NCBI GenBank assembly: GCA_034440615.1
Contig: JAOTOM010001541.1
Span: 1 to 64,000, forward strand
Length of the DNA: 64,000 nucleotides
Direction of reading: 5' to 3'
From: Ashinkailepas kermadecensis
Taxonomy: Eukaryota > Arthropoda > Thecostraca > Neolepadidae
A program made the position numbers and the translations under genes. The notes beneath the pieces are model-generated. The model ran no database searches. It saw only the letters and a program-made list of their open reading frames with translations, and was not told the DNA's origin. Positions 23,376-36,092 of this stretch are shown here, piece after piece. The number at the start of each line of letters is the position of its first letter. Positions within the stretch are counted from its first letter, which is position 1.

Positions 23376-24169
23376 ATGTTTGCACAAGCTCAGTATCGTA
23401 GCGCAGTTAATTTGTATTTCACTAGCTGGGGGGGAGTTATTTTTAGAGGCATGCCGGACCATAGAAGTCATGTGCGCCGCCTTTAAAGCGAGTGTTTTGC
23501 AAGCAAACCTAAGGCAAGTGTACATTCACGTTAAGGGTGTTTTAAGTTATGGTGTTTGCGATGTCTTAGGTGCTGAAGGCGGGGGTTGGGTGGGGGGACA
23601 TCTCCCGGATGTCTATGTGGTTTTAGTTTTACTTTACTCCTCCGCAAAATAATTTGTAGGTGTTGTGGGGGGGGGGGGGGATTTTGAGGGTGAAGATAAA
23701 AATGATTTTGGCAGAGTGTGGGGATTAGCCTACTCTTGTCGAAGAGCAGCCATGGGTCTTTACCATGCGAACAAGGAGGTAATTGTCCACACCGCCTATC
23801 ACGCCGGCCGTCGCGTGTTAGTTTTTAGAAGAGGATTAGTCTAAGCATGCTATGCATGGTTGTCAGTGGGGTTAGCACAATGTTTGGAATTTATGCTCAT
23901 CAACGTCCGCTGTACCCCTGGGCAACCGTTTTACGTTATGGGTTGCAATGTAAATCGGCTCATCTCCGTCCGATTGGCTCTTCTGGGTGGTAGTTTTACG
24001 TTTTTTCTTCTTCCTAAAGCATGTCGGCCCATCTACGTCTGATGGCACCGCCACGTAGCAATTTATTTATAATTGGAAAGCAAATCGGCTCATGTACGTC
24101 CGACGCCATTCGGAGATGGCTATTTACGTGCTTCCTACGAGTGCATCGCGGGCATGCATTGCGTGTTGA
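23376..24169. other. Unassigned DNA
   Basis: No gene recognised. A G-run is present at 23668-23681. The related phrases GGCTCATCTCCGTCCGATTGG, GCCCATCTACGTCTGATGG and GGCTCATGTACGTCCGACG at about 23955, 24022 and 24088 suggest a small old local repeat of about 67 bp. Confidence 0.45.
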
Positions 24170-25450
24170 AGTAAGTGTTGGTGGTGTGGTGTCTACAGTG
24201 CTCCTGCTAGTTTTGTGGCGTGGTAGGTTTGGACGGGATTCGTTGGTTTGGGATTGTGGGTTCGGGCTCGAAGGGCTTGGCAGTTGTGGTGGGTTCGACC
24301 TGGTTGGTTGCCTGGGACCAGGTTTTGGGATGGGTTTGGGTGGTTGCGTAGAAGGTGGTGTGGAGGTCGGTCTGGCAGGAGATGGTAGCCGTGGGTTTGT
24401 GGGAAGTCTGGGTGGAGGCTTGGGTGACCGTGGATTTGTGGGAGGTTTGTGTGGAGGCGGTGGTGGCCTTGGGGCTAGGCCTTTGTTTTGGCCAGCCGGA
24501 TGGGTGGGGCAGGGACCGAGGGCCGAGGGCCCGGGTGTACACGGCCATGTCCCATGGGATATTTGGGGTGGGTTACCGGTGGGGATGGGATGGAGGCCGG
24601 GTCTGTGTCTGAGGGGTGGTGGGGTGGGATGAGGCGGGGTGAATGTGGCAGGCCGTGCCCGAGGCGGGGTGGTGGCTGGTGTAGGTGGAGTCTGAGGTTA
24701 GGTGGAGGGGGAGTCTGAGGTTAGGTGGAGGCGGAGTCTGAGGTTAGGTGGAGGAGGAGGAGGCCGGGTCCGCGGCTGGGGGGATGTGGGAGAAGGCCAA
24801 GTCTGCGGTGGAGTAGATGTTGGAGGAGGCCGGGCCCGCGGTGGAGTGGCGGCGGAAGGAGTAGTGGCGGTGGAGTCGAGGCGCGGTGGGGCGGTGGAGC
24901 CGGAGATCGGTGGAACGATGGCGTCTAGGGTTGGAGGGGCGGTGGAAGCGAGGATCGGTGGGGCGTTGAGGAGGGAGGTGTGTCGGACTCCGGGAGCCGG
25001 CTGCTGGTGGGATGGCAGGGCGGGTGGGGGCTGGTGCTGGACTGAGTGTGGGTCCATGTGTTGAGGAGAGTGCCGCTGCGTAGCTGCTCCCGGTGGTAGG
25101 TGCCGTGTGGGAGGGTGATATTGTGGAGATGGAAATGTCAGTGGTGGGGGTGGTGTTGCGTAAGTATTGTCATGCTGTTGTGCATGGCATGCTGTGAGCT
25201 GCCGCATACCGACACGACTCCCTCTCGTATGCCCACTTGGGGCATGGCATGCTGTGAGCTGCCGCATACCGACACGACTCCCTCTCGTATGCCCACTTGG
25301 GGCAGTCGGAGTCGATGGCGGAGTGCGACCCATCACAAGCTGCACACCTTCTTTCGGAGGATGTGCAGTCGGATGCAGTGTGGTGACCGGCACACTCCCT
25401 GCATCGTGGTGTTGGCGACGCGCATGTGCGTTCGCTATGGCCATAGCAAA
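24170..25450 (-). pseudogene. LINE ORF1 zinc-knuckle and TQT region, inverted
   Basis: Read on the minus strand from 25450 downward, it encodes CYGHSERTC, CRECAGHHTASDC and CAACDGSHSAIDSDC, the CCHC-knuckle series of a LINE Gag-like protein; the first knuckle lacks its first Cys at the junction. AYERESCRYAAAHSMPC follows, twice because of a 60-bp duplication, then a Pro/Thr-rich region, and near 24480-24350 a tail with ASTQTSHKPT and SCQTDL that resembles the TQT tail of the ORF1 at 15349-16812. The frame changes several times, so it is not a functional gene. The G-rich plus strand here produces long spurious Gly/Val-rich ORFs. Confidence 0.75.
25182..25303. repeat. 60-bp exact tandem duplication
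   Basis: Two essentially identical 60-bp units (GGCATGGCATGCTGTGAGCT...) lie head to tail inside the inverted ORF1 remnant. They duplicate 20 codons directly after the last zinc knuckle. Being in frame, the duplication does not itself break the reading frame. Confidence 0.95.
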
Positions 25451-25454
25451 GACA

Positions 25455-25825
25455 GCCGTGGCGCCCCACCAGGACACCCCACAATCCACAGGCAAGCACA
25501 ACCACCACCACCACTGCCAGCCCGCCAACCGGCACCCACCCCACCGTGCCACCCACCACCGCCACCACCCTACCAACCAGTATCCTCAGCATCCCCACAA
25601 ACCTCACCTACATCAGACGCAGTACCTGCACCACACTCACACACTGACCAGGACTCAGAATCGGAGGAGCACACGGACATATACCATACCACAACCGACT
25701 GAGACATTGCACCCCCCCCCAAACCCGACACCACCCCCTTCCCAATCACAAAGGCCGTCGAAAAGCACCACCAAAAACAATCACCTAAGAGACCACTCAC
25801 GCGCGCCAACACACACAAACAATGA
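25455..25825 (+). pseudogene. LINE ORF1 C-terminal part, sense orientation
   Basis: One frame encodes a Pro-rich segment, then SHTDQDSESEEHTDIYHTTT, a TGA at 25700-25702, and, continuing in the same frame, a basic end KQSPKRPLTRANTHKQ that stops at the TGA of 25823-25825. That stop overlaps the ATG of ORF2 (ATGA), a common arrangement for termination-reinitiation in such elements. This is the piece of ORF1 that would lie directly downstream of the inverted segment in the original element. Confidence 0.65.
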
Positions 25826-28800
25826 ACACAATGCTACAATGGAACACACACGGACTCATTAGACACTGGCCAGAATTAAAACACTACGCACCACAAACAA
25901 ATCACCCAGCATTATGCTTTCAAGAATCCCACTTCAAGCCCAACGACCCCTATCAATTTAACATCCCTCACTACACACTATGCAGACAAGACACACACAA
26001 CACACACAGATCAGGCGGCGTCTGCACATACATTAGGAACACAACACTTCACCGCCTGATACACTTCAACACCACAGCAAATATGTTACTCACCGAAATA
26101 CACTTCCACAACACAGCTTACACACTCGTCAACCTATACGATCCCCCCCTCACGAAACACAGAAACCCTCTCGGAATTAAATAAAGCACTTGATCAAATT
26201 AACACTCCAGTCATAATAACGGGAGACTTCAATTCACACCATCCACTATGGGACACTCGCACAACACAATCTGACCACAGAGCACTCACACTCATCACAC
26301 TAGCCACCCAACACAACCTTACGGTACTCAACACCGGATCGCCAACCTACCTCGTCCAAATTAACTCCCATCTCCCTACGACCCCAGATGTAACCCTTGC
26401 ATCCTTGCGCCAAGCTCTCATCCTGTCCTGGACATCCGATTCTGACCCTCACTTTAGCGACCACGCACCTATAACAATTACCTTTAACCAAATCCCGACC
26501 ACTGGCCCACCCAATCCACCGACGGGCCGGTGGAACTTCAAAAAAAGCATCCTGGACATCCTTCTCAGAATCCCTAGCCGCACAAACAGCTCACAACCCA
26601 CACCTTTCACCAGAACAATTCGCAGACATCCTTCTCACTACAGCACATCAACACGTACCACAAACAAAACCACGTCACCAACACAAACCTCGCGCGGCTC
26701 CCTGGTGGAACGACGAGTGCCACCGGGCGATCCGCGCGAGGAACCACGCACGACACAGATACGAAAGACACCGCACACCGGGAACACTCAAAGTATACAA
26801 GCAACTTAGAGCACTCTGCAAAAGAACCATCAAAAATGTCAAAAAGACTTCCTGGAATACATTTTGCAATCAATTTAATAGATTCACCCCTCTCGGCGAA
26901 AATTGGACACTCTTGAAAACATTTCAGCACCGACAAAGACCCCCAATCAAAGCCATCACACTCAGACAGAACAACAACACCATCACAGACCCACAAACAA
27001 TAGCAAACATCTTCGCACACAACTACCACCTAAGGTCATCCACACTCCCACGAAACCCCCCACCTCCAATCAGACACACACGCCCACATCTTTACAACAC
27101 TAGGTTTACACTCACAGAATTACAACTAACAATCGCACAGACAGGAAACACAAGCGTAGGCCCAGACAATATACTCTACTCACTCTTCAAACACCTCCCA
27201 ACACAAGCATTACACGCACTACTCGACACCTACAACACCGCCTGGACAACACATACATACCCACAATCTTGGTTACACGCTCTGCTCATAACTATCCCAA
27301 CACCAAACACTGACTCAACTCTATGCGACTCCTACCGCCCTGTCGCGCTAACCAGCTGTGTTCACAAACTCCTCGAACGTCTTGTAAAAAAAACGCCTTC
27401 TCTACATCATTGAAACACAAAAACTAATCTCCCCTATACAATCAGGCTTTCTTCCTAACCGATCATGTCTCGACAATCTCACGTACCTCATCACACACAT
27501 CCAGAAAGCGGCGGCAAGAAAACGCTCCACTGTCGCCGTCTTCCTGAACTTATAGCAAGCGTATGACACCATCAACATAACAGCACTACTACAACACTTA
27601 TACAATATAGACATACAGGGAACACTACCTCCACTTCTACTTACTAAACGATCATTTCAAGTAAAAATTGGGCCCCACACTTCAGACATTAAATTCCCCA
27701 CAACCGGCTTAATGCAAGGTTCAGTTCTCAGTACCCTTCTCTTTATTCTAGGTCTAAATTAAATCATCACCGACAACTTCTCGACCAAAATTGCACTTTA
27801 CACAGACGACATCGTACTATGGACATGACACGAAACACCAACTCACGCACTAGCAATACTACAAAACGCATTAACAGAACTATACAACAAACTCGCCCTA
27901 CTAAATTTACACATCGCACCACACAAATCAAAATGCATAGTTTTCGGTTACAATCGACATACAAATCTACAACCACTGAAAATAGATCACACACCCATAC
28001 CATTTGGTACCACAGCAAAATTCCTAGGCATCTCATTAGACCCACGACTCACCTTTCGGCCCCACATTCTAAACATTAAAAACGCGCATCAAAAAGAGCA
28101 AACATACTACAAGCACTTTCCGGCACACACTGGGGATCCGATCGAAATTCACTACTGACCTTATACAAAGCAATCATTCGGCCAATCATGGAATACGGAT
28201 CTCCACTCTTCGAAAACGCAGCTAAATCAAATCTCCAAATTCTAGACACACTTCAACACCATTGCCTAAAAATAGCTACCGGAGCCTACGCCACCTCACC
28301 CTATCTCGCTCTTCACATACACAACCACATACCAGAACTAAAACACAGACGCACAGAAGCACTACTCAGATACCACTACAAAACACAACTCATTAGACAA
28401 CACCCATGCACCCAGGCACTAAAAATTCGCACGAAACGCATACACCAACACATGAAAAACACCACTTAAAACTACAATAGGCTGCCGCATACACGAACAC
28501 GCAAATAGTTTACACATCACACTCCCCACATCAAAGCCACTCCCAACACCCACTGCATGGTGGAAACACCAAACTCCCACGACACACTTCCTCATCGAAA
28601 AACCGAAACACGCATACACAGACGCAGAAATACAACTCTTTCTACAATTCACAGCACAATACGCAAATTACAATATCATCTACACCGACCGACGGTTCAA
28701 AATCACACACACAGCAGACGGGCGCAGCGGCGGTGTTGTACCCCAATGCAGCACCGCCCGAGTCATCCTACGTGCCCGTCTACACAACACAGCATCCACA

Positions 28801-29526
28801 TACACAGCAGAATTATATGCAATCTGTTCGGCCTATTCCACCATCTACAACACAAAAATGGAACACAACATCATAGCCACTGACGCAAAATCAGCACTAC
28901 AAAGCATAACACCCTACACCAAATTCAAACACCCCCTCATCCACAAAATACTGCACATACATAAAAAAAAACTAAACACTCAACAACGACCACTCCTCCT
29001 CTGGATCCCAAGCCACACAAACATACATGGTAACGAACACGCAGACACAGAAGCAAACATATCCACAACACTACAACAAACAACGCAATGCCCCTATTCA
29101 CAATCTGACTACTACCCCACAATACGCCAGGCAATCAACAAACACATACAACAAACATGGGACACAACAATAACACAACTTCACGAAATACACCCCAAAC
29201 ACGAATACTGGCACACCATCAACCAACACACCAGATTCAAAGAACGTACACTAACACGACTACGCATTGGACACAGCACTTACACACTCTTACCTCCTCC
29301 TACAACGCCAACGACCACAATGCACAACATGTCGCCGAACACTTACAATCAAACACACACTCATCTACTGCACCAAATACAACAACCAAAGACAACATAT
29401 CACAAACTGCTGTACCGCAAACAACATCCCACTAAACCTCACTACTCTCCTCAACGACGAACATCCAGCATTACACGAGCATATCTTCCACTTTCTCGCT
29501 ATCACACGCCTACTGGAACAGCTGTG
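25822..29526 (+). pseudogene. LINE ORF2: endonuclease, RT, RNase H (broken)
   Basis: Begins MNTMLQWNTHGLIRHWPELK with CFQESH (endonuclease start) and SGGVCTYI. A frameshift lies near 26150. Next come GDFNSHHPLWD (about 26224-26256) and SDHAPI (about 26456-26473). The RT region runs from about 27000: TGNTSVGPDN, YRPVALTSCVHKLLERL, a frameshift in an A run near 27388, IQSGFLPNRS, LNL followed by TAG where LEKAYD is expected (near 27555), GLMQGSVLSTLLF, and YTDDI in place of YADD (about 27801). RNase H follows with TAELYAI, ATDAKSALQSI and LWIPSHTNIHGNEHADTEAN in the 28858 frame. The frame returns to end in ITRLLEQL with a stop at 29526. More stops and frameshifts than in the LINE at 15.3 kb suggest an older copy. 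Confidence 0.88.
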
Positions 29527-30120
29527 AAAAAAATGAAAAAAAGATCGGGGATTTTTTTATACAAAATTAAAAACGGGGAAAAAGTTGAAAATGAACAAAA
29601 GACCCAAAAAAAAGATACGTTCCAAAAGAAAAGAAATATCAAAACCATTATCCCCAAAAGTGATTGTGTTCTTGCAATGTTAAACAACTGGCGATGCCCC
29701 GACCCCCCCCCCACCACTACACCCCATACACCACCCGTCCGGACTGGCAACTCTTCTCTACTACATCATCTTCGGCCTTCGACCAGCTCTACCACTCCAT
29801 CTTTACAACTCCATGCAACTCTGCTCAACTCAGCTCTGATCTACTCAGCTCACTTCAAGCTTCAAGACGTCTTCAAATCTACTTCGGCACCGCTCAACAA
29901 ATCAGCTCCCTTCTCTCTCCGTCTAAGTCTCCTACCATATTCTTCACACCCTCATACCTCCTCATGCAAACACAGCTATAAACACACATGGAAACAGCCG
30001 ACATCACCACACGGTGGCAGGTTGGCCAAATTCACCCCCCCCCACACACACGCATACACACACACACACACCTACACACACACACACACACATACACACA
30101 CATACACACACGTAGTGGTA
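29527..30120. other. A-rich LINE 3' region, then C-rich and (CA)n sequence
   Basis: 29527-29680 is A-rich and probably the LINE 3' UTR and tail. 29690-30000 is C/T-rich without a recognised gene. 30030-30115 is an imperfect (CA)n microsatellite. The long ORF running through here in continuation of the LINE RNase H frame is not coding beyond the LINE. Confidence 0.6.
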
Positions 30121-31624
30121 GAGGCACGTATAAACGTACCTCCTATGACTTGTCTTATATGTGTACGTGTGATGGCAGCTACAATGCATTCAAGAACAGA
30201 ACTAAGATATTGTGTGTGGAACGTGCCTGCCGCTTAATGTGATATATCGTGGCTGTGGCGTCTTAGGAAGGCTATGCGTCAAGCAGTGTGTCGATGCTGT
30301 CGAGTGATAAGTTATCCAGCTCTGGGCGCACACGTAACACCTGCTGGTGTTCAGTGTGCGATGTAGCGTGAAGAAGCAGCGCAGGTTGTTGAAAGTGTGT
30401 GTTTCTAGAAATGTTCGTGTGTTAGCGCTGCTCTGTGTCTGAACTATCATGTGGAATGTGGCGGAGTGTCTGCGCGAAAGTGAAAGACGACTGTCACGTG
30501 ATGGTGTGGCCCGGCTCGGTGTAGGTGCCTACTAGGTAGACGCCTTTTGTGGTGCGGGCGATGGGCGCCGTTGTGGGTGACATGGTGTGCATGGGTCGAC
30601 CCCCCACAAGGTGTCCCTCCTGACTGAAAAATACCGGATTTGCTGCATCCGTGGACCGAACTTTCGCCCTATGGTCCCTGCCCCGACCACAATGGCACAT
30701 GGCAGTGGGCTCTTCACCGTTAGGTTTCCTCTGGGGGGATAAAGGTTAGTTGGGAGACAGATAGAAGCTGGGGATTTCGTGTGGAAGATTTTCCTTCTAG
30801 AGTCGCGGGAGTGCTCGTCTTGGGTGCCTGGAGCTCTTGGGCCTAATCTTCGAGTCTTCGCTGCTTCTGCCACTACAGGTTTTTGTCTTCTGTCAAACCT
30901 TGGATCTTCCTGAATCTCTGTGTACTTGCTGGTGGATTTCACTAGCTGCTCATTGACCTGACATTGCTGATTTTTTGTTGCACTAAAAGATCTGCAAGGC
31001 ATTATTAGGTGTGCTAAACGTCGGCTAATACACGAGGCGAAAGATGTGCTTCTTCACATGTAAACTCTGTATATAGCTACGCTTTCCAGCACAAGGTTGT
31101 ACGAAGTACGCGTAACTAATGTCTTCACTATTAATTCAATCTACCCTGTTTTTGGCCCGGTACCCGGTACCTCGTATCCCTACTAATGTAATAAGTTGCA
31201 CTCTATCGACATATAATAATTAAATATAGTAGGCGGGAGAAGTTGCAACAACAACAATGTCACGAGACCGACCACCTGCCCTCCTGGCCTTCCATATGTC
31301 GATCACAACACCCTCTGTCGTCATCTAAGATAAATCACATCGTCGGCATGCCCTGTCTTACCCATTCACCCGAAACAGCTGCTTAGTCATTCAACGGCTG
31401 GCGGATGGTCGCTTTCCCGGACCGGCGGATTCATTTTCCGACGACGTCGACACCGCGTCACAGATGCGGAGGGGGAGAGGCCGCAGCCGCCTCCACTCGG
31501 AACCCGATAGTGGCGATTTTATAACCGAAATGAAAGGCTTCAGAAAATCTAATCACCCGAAATGGTCGCGCGCTGCCTGCCAACGATACCACAACGCGAC
31601 CGGGCGAGGCTGCAGATGGCTGCA
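30121..31624. other. Unassigned DNA
   Basis: No gene recognised. The 156-codon minus ORF at 30532-31002 has no recognisable domain. 31430-31620 is CpG-rich and leads into the next minisatellite. Confidence 0.4.
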
Positions 31625-32330
31625 GAGTGGTGATGGGCACACTGTCGATGGCTGACGGATATGCTGTGGGTTGGCTGACGGGTAGCTGAGAGACATACTG
31701 TGGATGGCTGACGGCTAGCTGACGGTTGTCTGACGGGCATACTGTGGATGGTTGACGGGTATGCTGTGGATGGCTGATGGGCATACCGTGCACGGCTGAT
31801 GGGCATAATGTGGATGGCTGACGGCTGGCTGAGGAACATACTGTGGGTGGCTGACGGTTAGCTGACGGTTGGCTGGCGGGCATACTGTGGGTGGCTGACG
31901 TCTGGCTGACGGGTATGTCGTAGATGGCTGATGGGTGGCTGACGTCTGGCTGACGGGTATGTCGTAGATGGCTGATGGGTGGCTGACGTCTGGCTGACGG
32001 GTATGTCGTAGATGGCTGATGGGTGGCTGACGTCTGGCTGACGGGTATGTCGTAGATGGCTGATGGGTGGCTGACGTCTGGCTGACGGGTATGTCGTAGA
32101 TGGCTGATGGGTGGCTGACGTCTGGCTGACGGGTATGTCGTAGATGGCTGATGGGATGGCTGACGTCTGGCTGACGGGTATGTCGTAGATGGCTGATGGG
32201 TGGCTGATGGCTGACGGTGGTGATTGTGGTGTCTGGCTGACGGGTATGTCGTAGATGGTTAATGGGTGGCTGACGTCTGGCTGACGGGTATGTCGTAGAT
32301 GGCTGATGGGTGGCTGACGGGTGCCGTGGA
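31625..32330. repeat. 44-bp minisatellite
   Basis: The right half (31895-32325) has about nine copies of a 44-bp unit, GTATGTCGTAGATGGCTGAT followed by GGGTGGCTGACGTCTGGCTGACGG, spaced 44 bp apart (for example 31913 and 31957). The left half (31640-31895) has a more diverged mixture of GGCTGACGG, ATACTGTGGATGG and related words. The minus-strand ORFs rich in Pro/Ser/Gln/His are repeat translations. Confidence 0.95.
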
Positions 32331-33025
32331 TGGTCTCTCTTACACACAGGGCGTAGGTTCTCTGAGCTGGTGTGGTGCATTTCCAAATATGGATCTGGAC
32401 TGTCATATAACCCTAAGTTTTAATAACGACTCCAATATAAATAGCATCTGACATTTTTCTCACCACCAAACCCAATATGGGCGAGCCAGTGGTGCATAGA
32501 TCACCACGTTTATTCTGAAACCAGGGAATTATTAGGCTGAAGCTGGCTAACTGCTTAAATTGTCGGCTTCTGAGACCATGTAGCGTGATTGAATGGCAGC
32601 ATTAAGCCCAGGTGCCTCAGTTGACTCGAAACAGCACCTCTCCTAGTCACTTAAAATTACCACTTTGACGAACTGAATTAAATGTTCCACATGTTAATGG
32701 ATATTCTTAAAATATCTTTTAAAACAGGTTTATTCCATGGCCATTCCTTTTTTCCCATTTAACATCAACCCAAACAAATCTGTCCATGGGAAAACGCTTC
32801 CACCTAGTCGGGATTCCTCGGTCATGAACAAGACAAAGAAACATAATGGTGGCTGGTAATGTGCCAATATATCCTTTCATTATTTTACTTATACGTTGCA
32901 TGCACACATGTTGCACACACATTATATGACTGGATATTTTACGGTATATCTATTTGTGTTGCTATTCTTATATTAATCACCAGCAAGTAGGCACAACTTG
33001 TCCAGCCGTCGCCCGAAGGAGGGCT
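32331..33025. other. Unassigned AT-rich DNA
   Basis: No gene or repeat recognised. Confidence 0.4.
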
Positions 33026-33165
33026 TGTTGTTGTTGTTGTTGCTGTTGTTGTTGTTGTAAATAAAACAACGGAAGTATGTAACGCAACGTAACTTTGCGT
33101 ACCTTTCCGTATCCTTTGCGTACCTTGCGTATCTTTACGTATCTTTTGGAAACAAGTTTGGCCTC
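33026..33165. repeat. (TTG)n microsatellite and short GCGTACCTTT array
   Basis: 33026-33060 is ten to eleven TTG/CTG triplets. 33075-33160 repeats GCGTA-C-TT words (GCGTACCTTTCCGTATCCTTT...) with a period near 11-13 bp. Confidence 0.85.
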
Positions 33166-35344
33166 GTGTCGACCCACGTTGCTGATCTCTAGGTCAGGCC
33201 GGAGAGGTCAACCGTCAACATTATGATCGGCGGTAAAGATAAGGGATAGCCGATTTCATTCAAACCCATAGGGGTCGTAGTATGCGTCCAACCCAGTAAG
33301 TTGCATCTCCCAGGTTTTTTGCACCTTGACCTGACCGAATCTGTCATCAGATAAATTAACTGTCGCCAATTTCCGTCATGTTGAGCCAATTTCAGCGATA
33401 TTTTTTACTCTTGTATTGGTGTATCTTGCATAGCACACCACTCACCGCATGATACCATAGCTGGCTATTGAACTCAACCCATTGGGGTCAAGTGATGGCC
33501 CACTATGACGTCTATTTATGGATTTGGGTGTTCCTGGGGGATAAAAGTACTAATTTATGCTTATTGTGGATAAGAATGATCGCAACATTTTGATTAAGGG
33601 TCAACAATTACCCCAGAATATCCCTTGTGGTTAAAAGGTCACCTGATGTGAACTGAGGTGAATGACAACAAGGGGCTCGTGGCCTGACTCGGACCCCAAA
33701 ATGGTGTTGAATTGGCATAGCATGCTATTCTGAAGCAGGAAGCTGAACAGCCATCATCGATTCACACTGTGGTTGATTGTAAAGCTCATATACCATAATG
33801 TATGTCACGCACAATCTTTGCCTCACCTTTTGACCTTAATAATTGACCTAAACTTCAAGTTGCACGTAGTTTAGAATCTTCACGTCGAGCTAAAGGAGAC
33901 GATGTCCTCATTTCCCGATCCAATTCACCATCGTCAAATTAGAGGGATGGTTAAAAAATTGTCCTGAAACTGACATCGCTGGCCGACGAGTCGGGCAAGG
34001 ATTAAGCTTAGTACATGTCGCTGGGTACTTATCTATGCCGGCTTTGTAAATAACACGTTAATAATCATCTTTATGGGTGTACCACACATATCCTCAGATC
34101 TGATGCTAGCTGATTGTCGGTTAGAACAATAATGATTTCGCGATTTATTTTACAATTAGTGCTTCGTTTCAAATGTATTTGGCGTGTGAGCATCATCCAG
34201 ATTTATTTGAAAACTACTTGTCTTTCAGAAATCCGGTTTGAGCTGACAGCGACAAGCAGAAAGGGCACCGTCTGGAAGTAGCACCTCCAACCGCCCTAAT
34301 TCTGTTATTCCTGACGCAGCTCCTGAAGAAAGTTTGATACGGAAGGTGCTCTTCCCGAAAGGTTCCAAGTAAGCATGGACATATTCATTTTATACTTTGG
34401 TAAATACGGATACTTGATCACCATTATCTCCAACAACTTCTTACCATTATCTGACTTGCTGATTGCGTCATTGCCAATTTGCACCAATTGTACGCCACTT
34501 GCCACTGTAGTTTGCATTATGTCATCTCAGGACCATATAAATTTGTTCTTTCTTTCTTTGTTTGCAATTGGATGCATCACGTGTAAAGGTAACATTCTGA
34601 AATAATTCCGAAGCATTGTACGTCCTAGAATTGCCTGATTGCTGCAGATCCATGTGTTCTCATGTGAGTTAAGTTACCTTTCATTGGCTATAAGATTACG
34701 TCAGAGATGAGAAAATCAGGTACGGAATGTAGGATTGGTCAAAATTCGCCGATTTATCTCACTTATTTGACCTCTGTACCTGTGCACAAAGTTGCCCATG
34801 GATTGCTTCACAATAAGTGGGATCACGTGTCAAAAATCGAGTGTCGTTTTCCGCGAGAAAATATACTCTATAAAGGCTGTGGAAGTCCAACCACCTCGAA
34901 AAATAAACATATCTCGGCCCATATTCATGGCTGGACTTTGTTTTCGTACTAAGCTCCATGTAATTCATCAAATTGCCCCGTCATATTCATTTGTATTTAT
35001 TGGAGGTCCTTTTCCATCTCCGTGGTTCCTCTTTCCAGATTGTTCTCCAATGAGACAAAAGACTTAGGAATGCTCTGGCTCATCGGTATACTACAATGTA
35101 ATTATGTCATATGGAAAAAGAAGGCTCCTCCAGAACCTATGTCATGGAACTATTTTTAGGGGGATATTTTGGCATCATGACATACGTCTAGGCATCATTT
35201 TAGTCAGCATGTGATTGGTGCGTGGTCTAGGACAGAGGACCATCACAGCACAACGGGGCATTGTGTCATGCTGAAGAATGCATTGCCTCCTCGTCCTGTC
35301 GGGATCTTAGTCATAATGTTATCAATTAATCAGTGTTGCACTTA
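33166..35344. other. Unassigned DNA, no recognised feature
   Basis: More than 2 kb of apparently unique AT-rich sequence. Only short ORFs (up to about 90 codons) without domain similarity. The best candidates for host non-coding DNA in the window lie here. Confidence 0.45.
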
Positions 35345-35485
35345 ATTAGAGCCACAGGGATAGTCTGGGCTAAACCGATAAAGGGAAGACAATATAAGTC
35401 AAGAAAAAGATACAGAAACACCCTAATTAATACTATATCCTGAGTTCTAAAGAAACCAGCTATCTCAGCATATCAGCTCTGCTCA
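35345..35485 (+). repeat. Diverged copy of the 36.1-kb repeat leader
   Basis: Aligns with 36095-36240: both read AGAGCCACAGGG, TCTGGG-TAA-CC, a TAGAAA or TAAAGGG word, AGTTC-TA--AA, CAGC-TAT and CTCACT. The tandem 166-bp units that follow in the second copy are missing here; instead the CG-rich GGATCGAGTAACACACGCG motif follows at 35512. Confidence 0.6.
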
Positions 35486-35511
35486 CTCGATCTCGCGTGG
35501 CTCGCCCTTGG

Positions 35512-35560
35512 ATCGAGTAACACACGCGTGGTCGCAACATACGCGTGAGTCCCGCGTGAT
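35512..35560. repeat. GGATCGAGTAACACACGCG motif cluster, copy 1
   Basis: CGCGTGG/CGCGTGA-rich stretch with the motif GGATCGAGTAACACACGCG. Related stretches occur at about 38595-38655 and 39985-40070. Confidence 0.6.
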
Positions 35561-36064
35561 CATAGGCGCACCGGAGGGGGGGGCAGGGGAACGGCCCCCC
35601 CCCCCATGAGACCAAAGTGCCCTTTTGACCGAAAAGTGCCCTCTTAGCCGGAATGTCCCAAATTTAGCCTAAAAATCACCTGCCTTATGTGCCCCGCCTG
35701 TGCCAAAGGTACATGTCACCTGCCTTCAGGACCATCGTCTTCGTGTCAGCTGTTATCATCCTTTCCAGAAATCCACATCCTGCGTACTTTTACATCAAAG
35801 GTAAGCGGGCAACCTTCATCTCACGACATAATGCATGCAGGCTGCATGTTTTTGGAAATATTATTGTAAATACAAGGGTTCGATGCTACAACATATAACG
35901 TGTCCCATGGAAAATTCACGCCCCCCCCCCCCGGTCAGCAAACCTTCCAGTGTGCCCCGGGCCGCAAAGTGCCCTTTTGGAGCCGGTCAAGTGCCCTTTT
36001 GGAGCCGGCCAAGTGCCCTTTTCGGTCCGGGCCCCCCATGGAAAAATCCTGGGTGCGCGGCTGC
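35561..36064. mobile_element. Candidate non-autonomous element with AAGTGCCCTTTT repeats
   Basis: Flanked by a 7-bp direct repeat GCGTGAT (35554-35560 and 36065-36071). The ends are weakly inverted: GGCGCACC at the left, GGTGCGCGG at the right. Inside are AAGTGCCC words, three of them as AAGTGCCCTTTT near 35965-36025 with GGAGCCGG spacers, poly-C runs, and the phrase AAAATCCTGGGTGCGC at the end. There is no transposase. The call rests on the flanking repeat and could be fortuitous. Confidence 0.4.
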
Positions 36065-36092
36065 GCGTGATACATAAAGTCATAAAGTATTA

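Larger units (their letters stand above)
24170..29700 (+). mobile_element. Second I/Jockey-type LINE with inverted 5' part
   Basis: The plus-strand portion (about 25455-29526) holds the end of ORF1 and a complete but broken ORF2, followed by an A-rich tail region. The adjoining 24170-25450 carries the zinc-knuckle part of an ORF1 on the minus strand. Both parts share an unusual composition in the sense direction (rich in A and C, poor in G), which flips at about 25450. The arrangement is what a 5' inversion during target-primed reverse transcription would give. Two separate insertions remain possible. Confidence 0.7.

Noticed and set aside
24021..24632. 203-codon Gly/Val-rich plus ORF
   Set aside because: It is antisense to the inverted LINE ORF1 remnant and arises from its C-rich sense strand.
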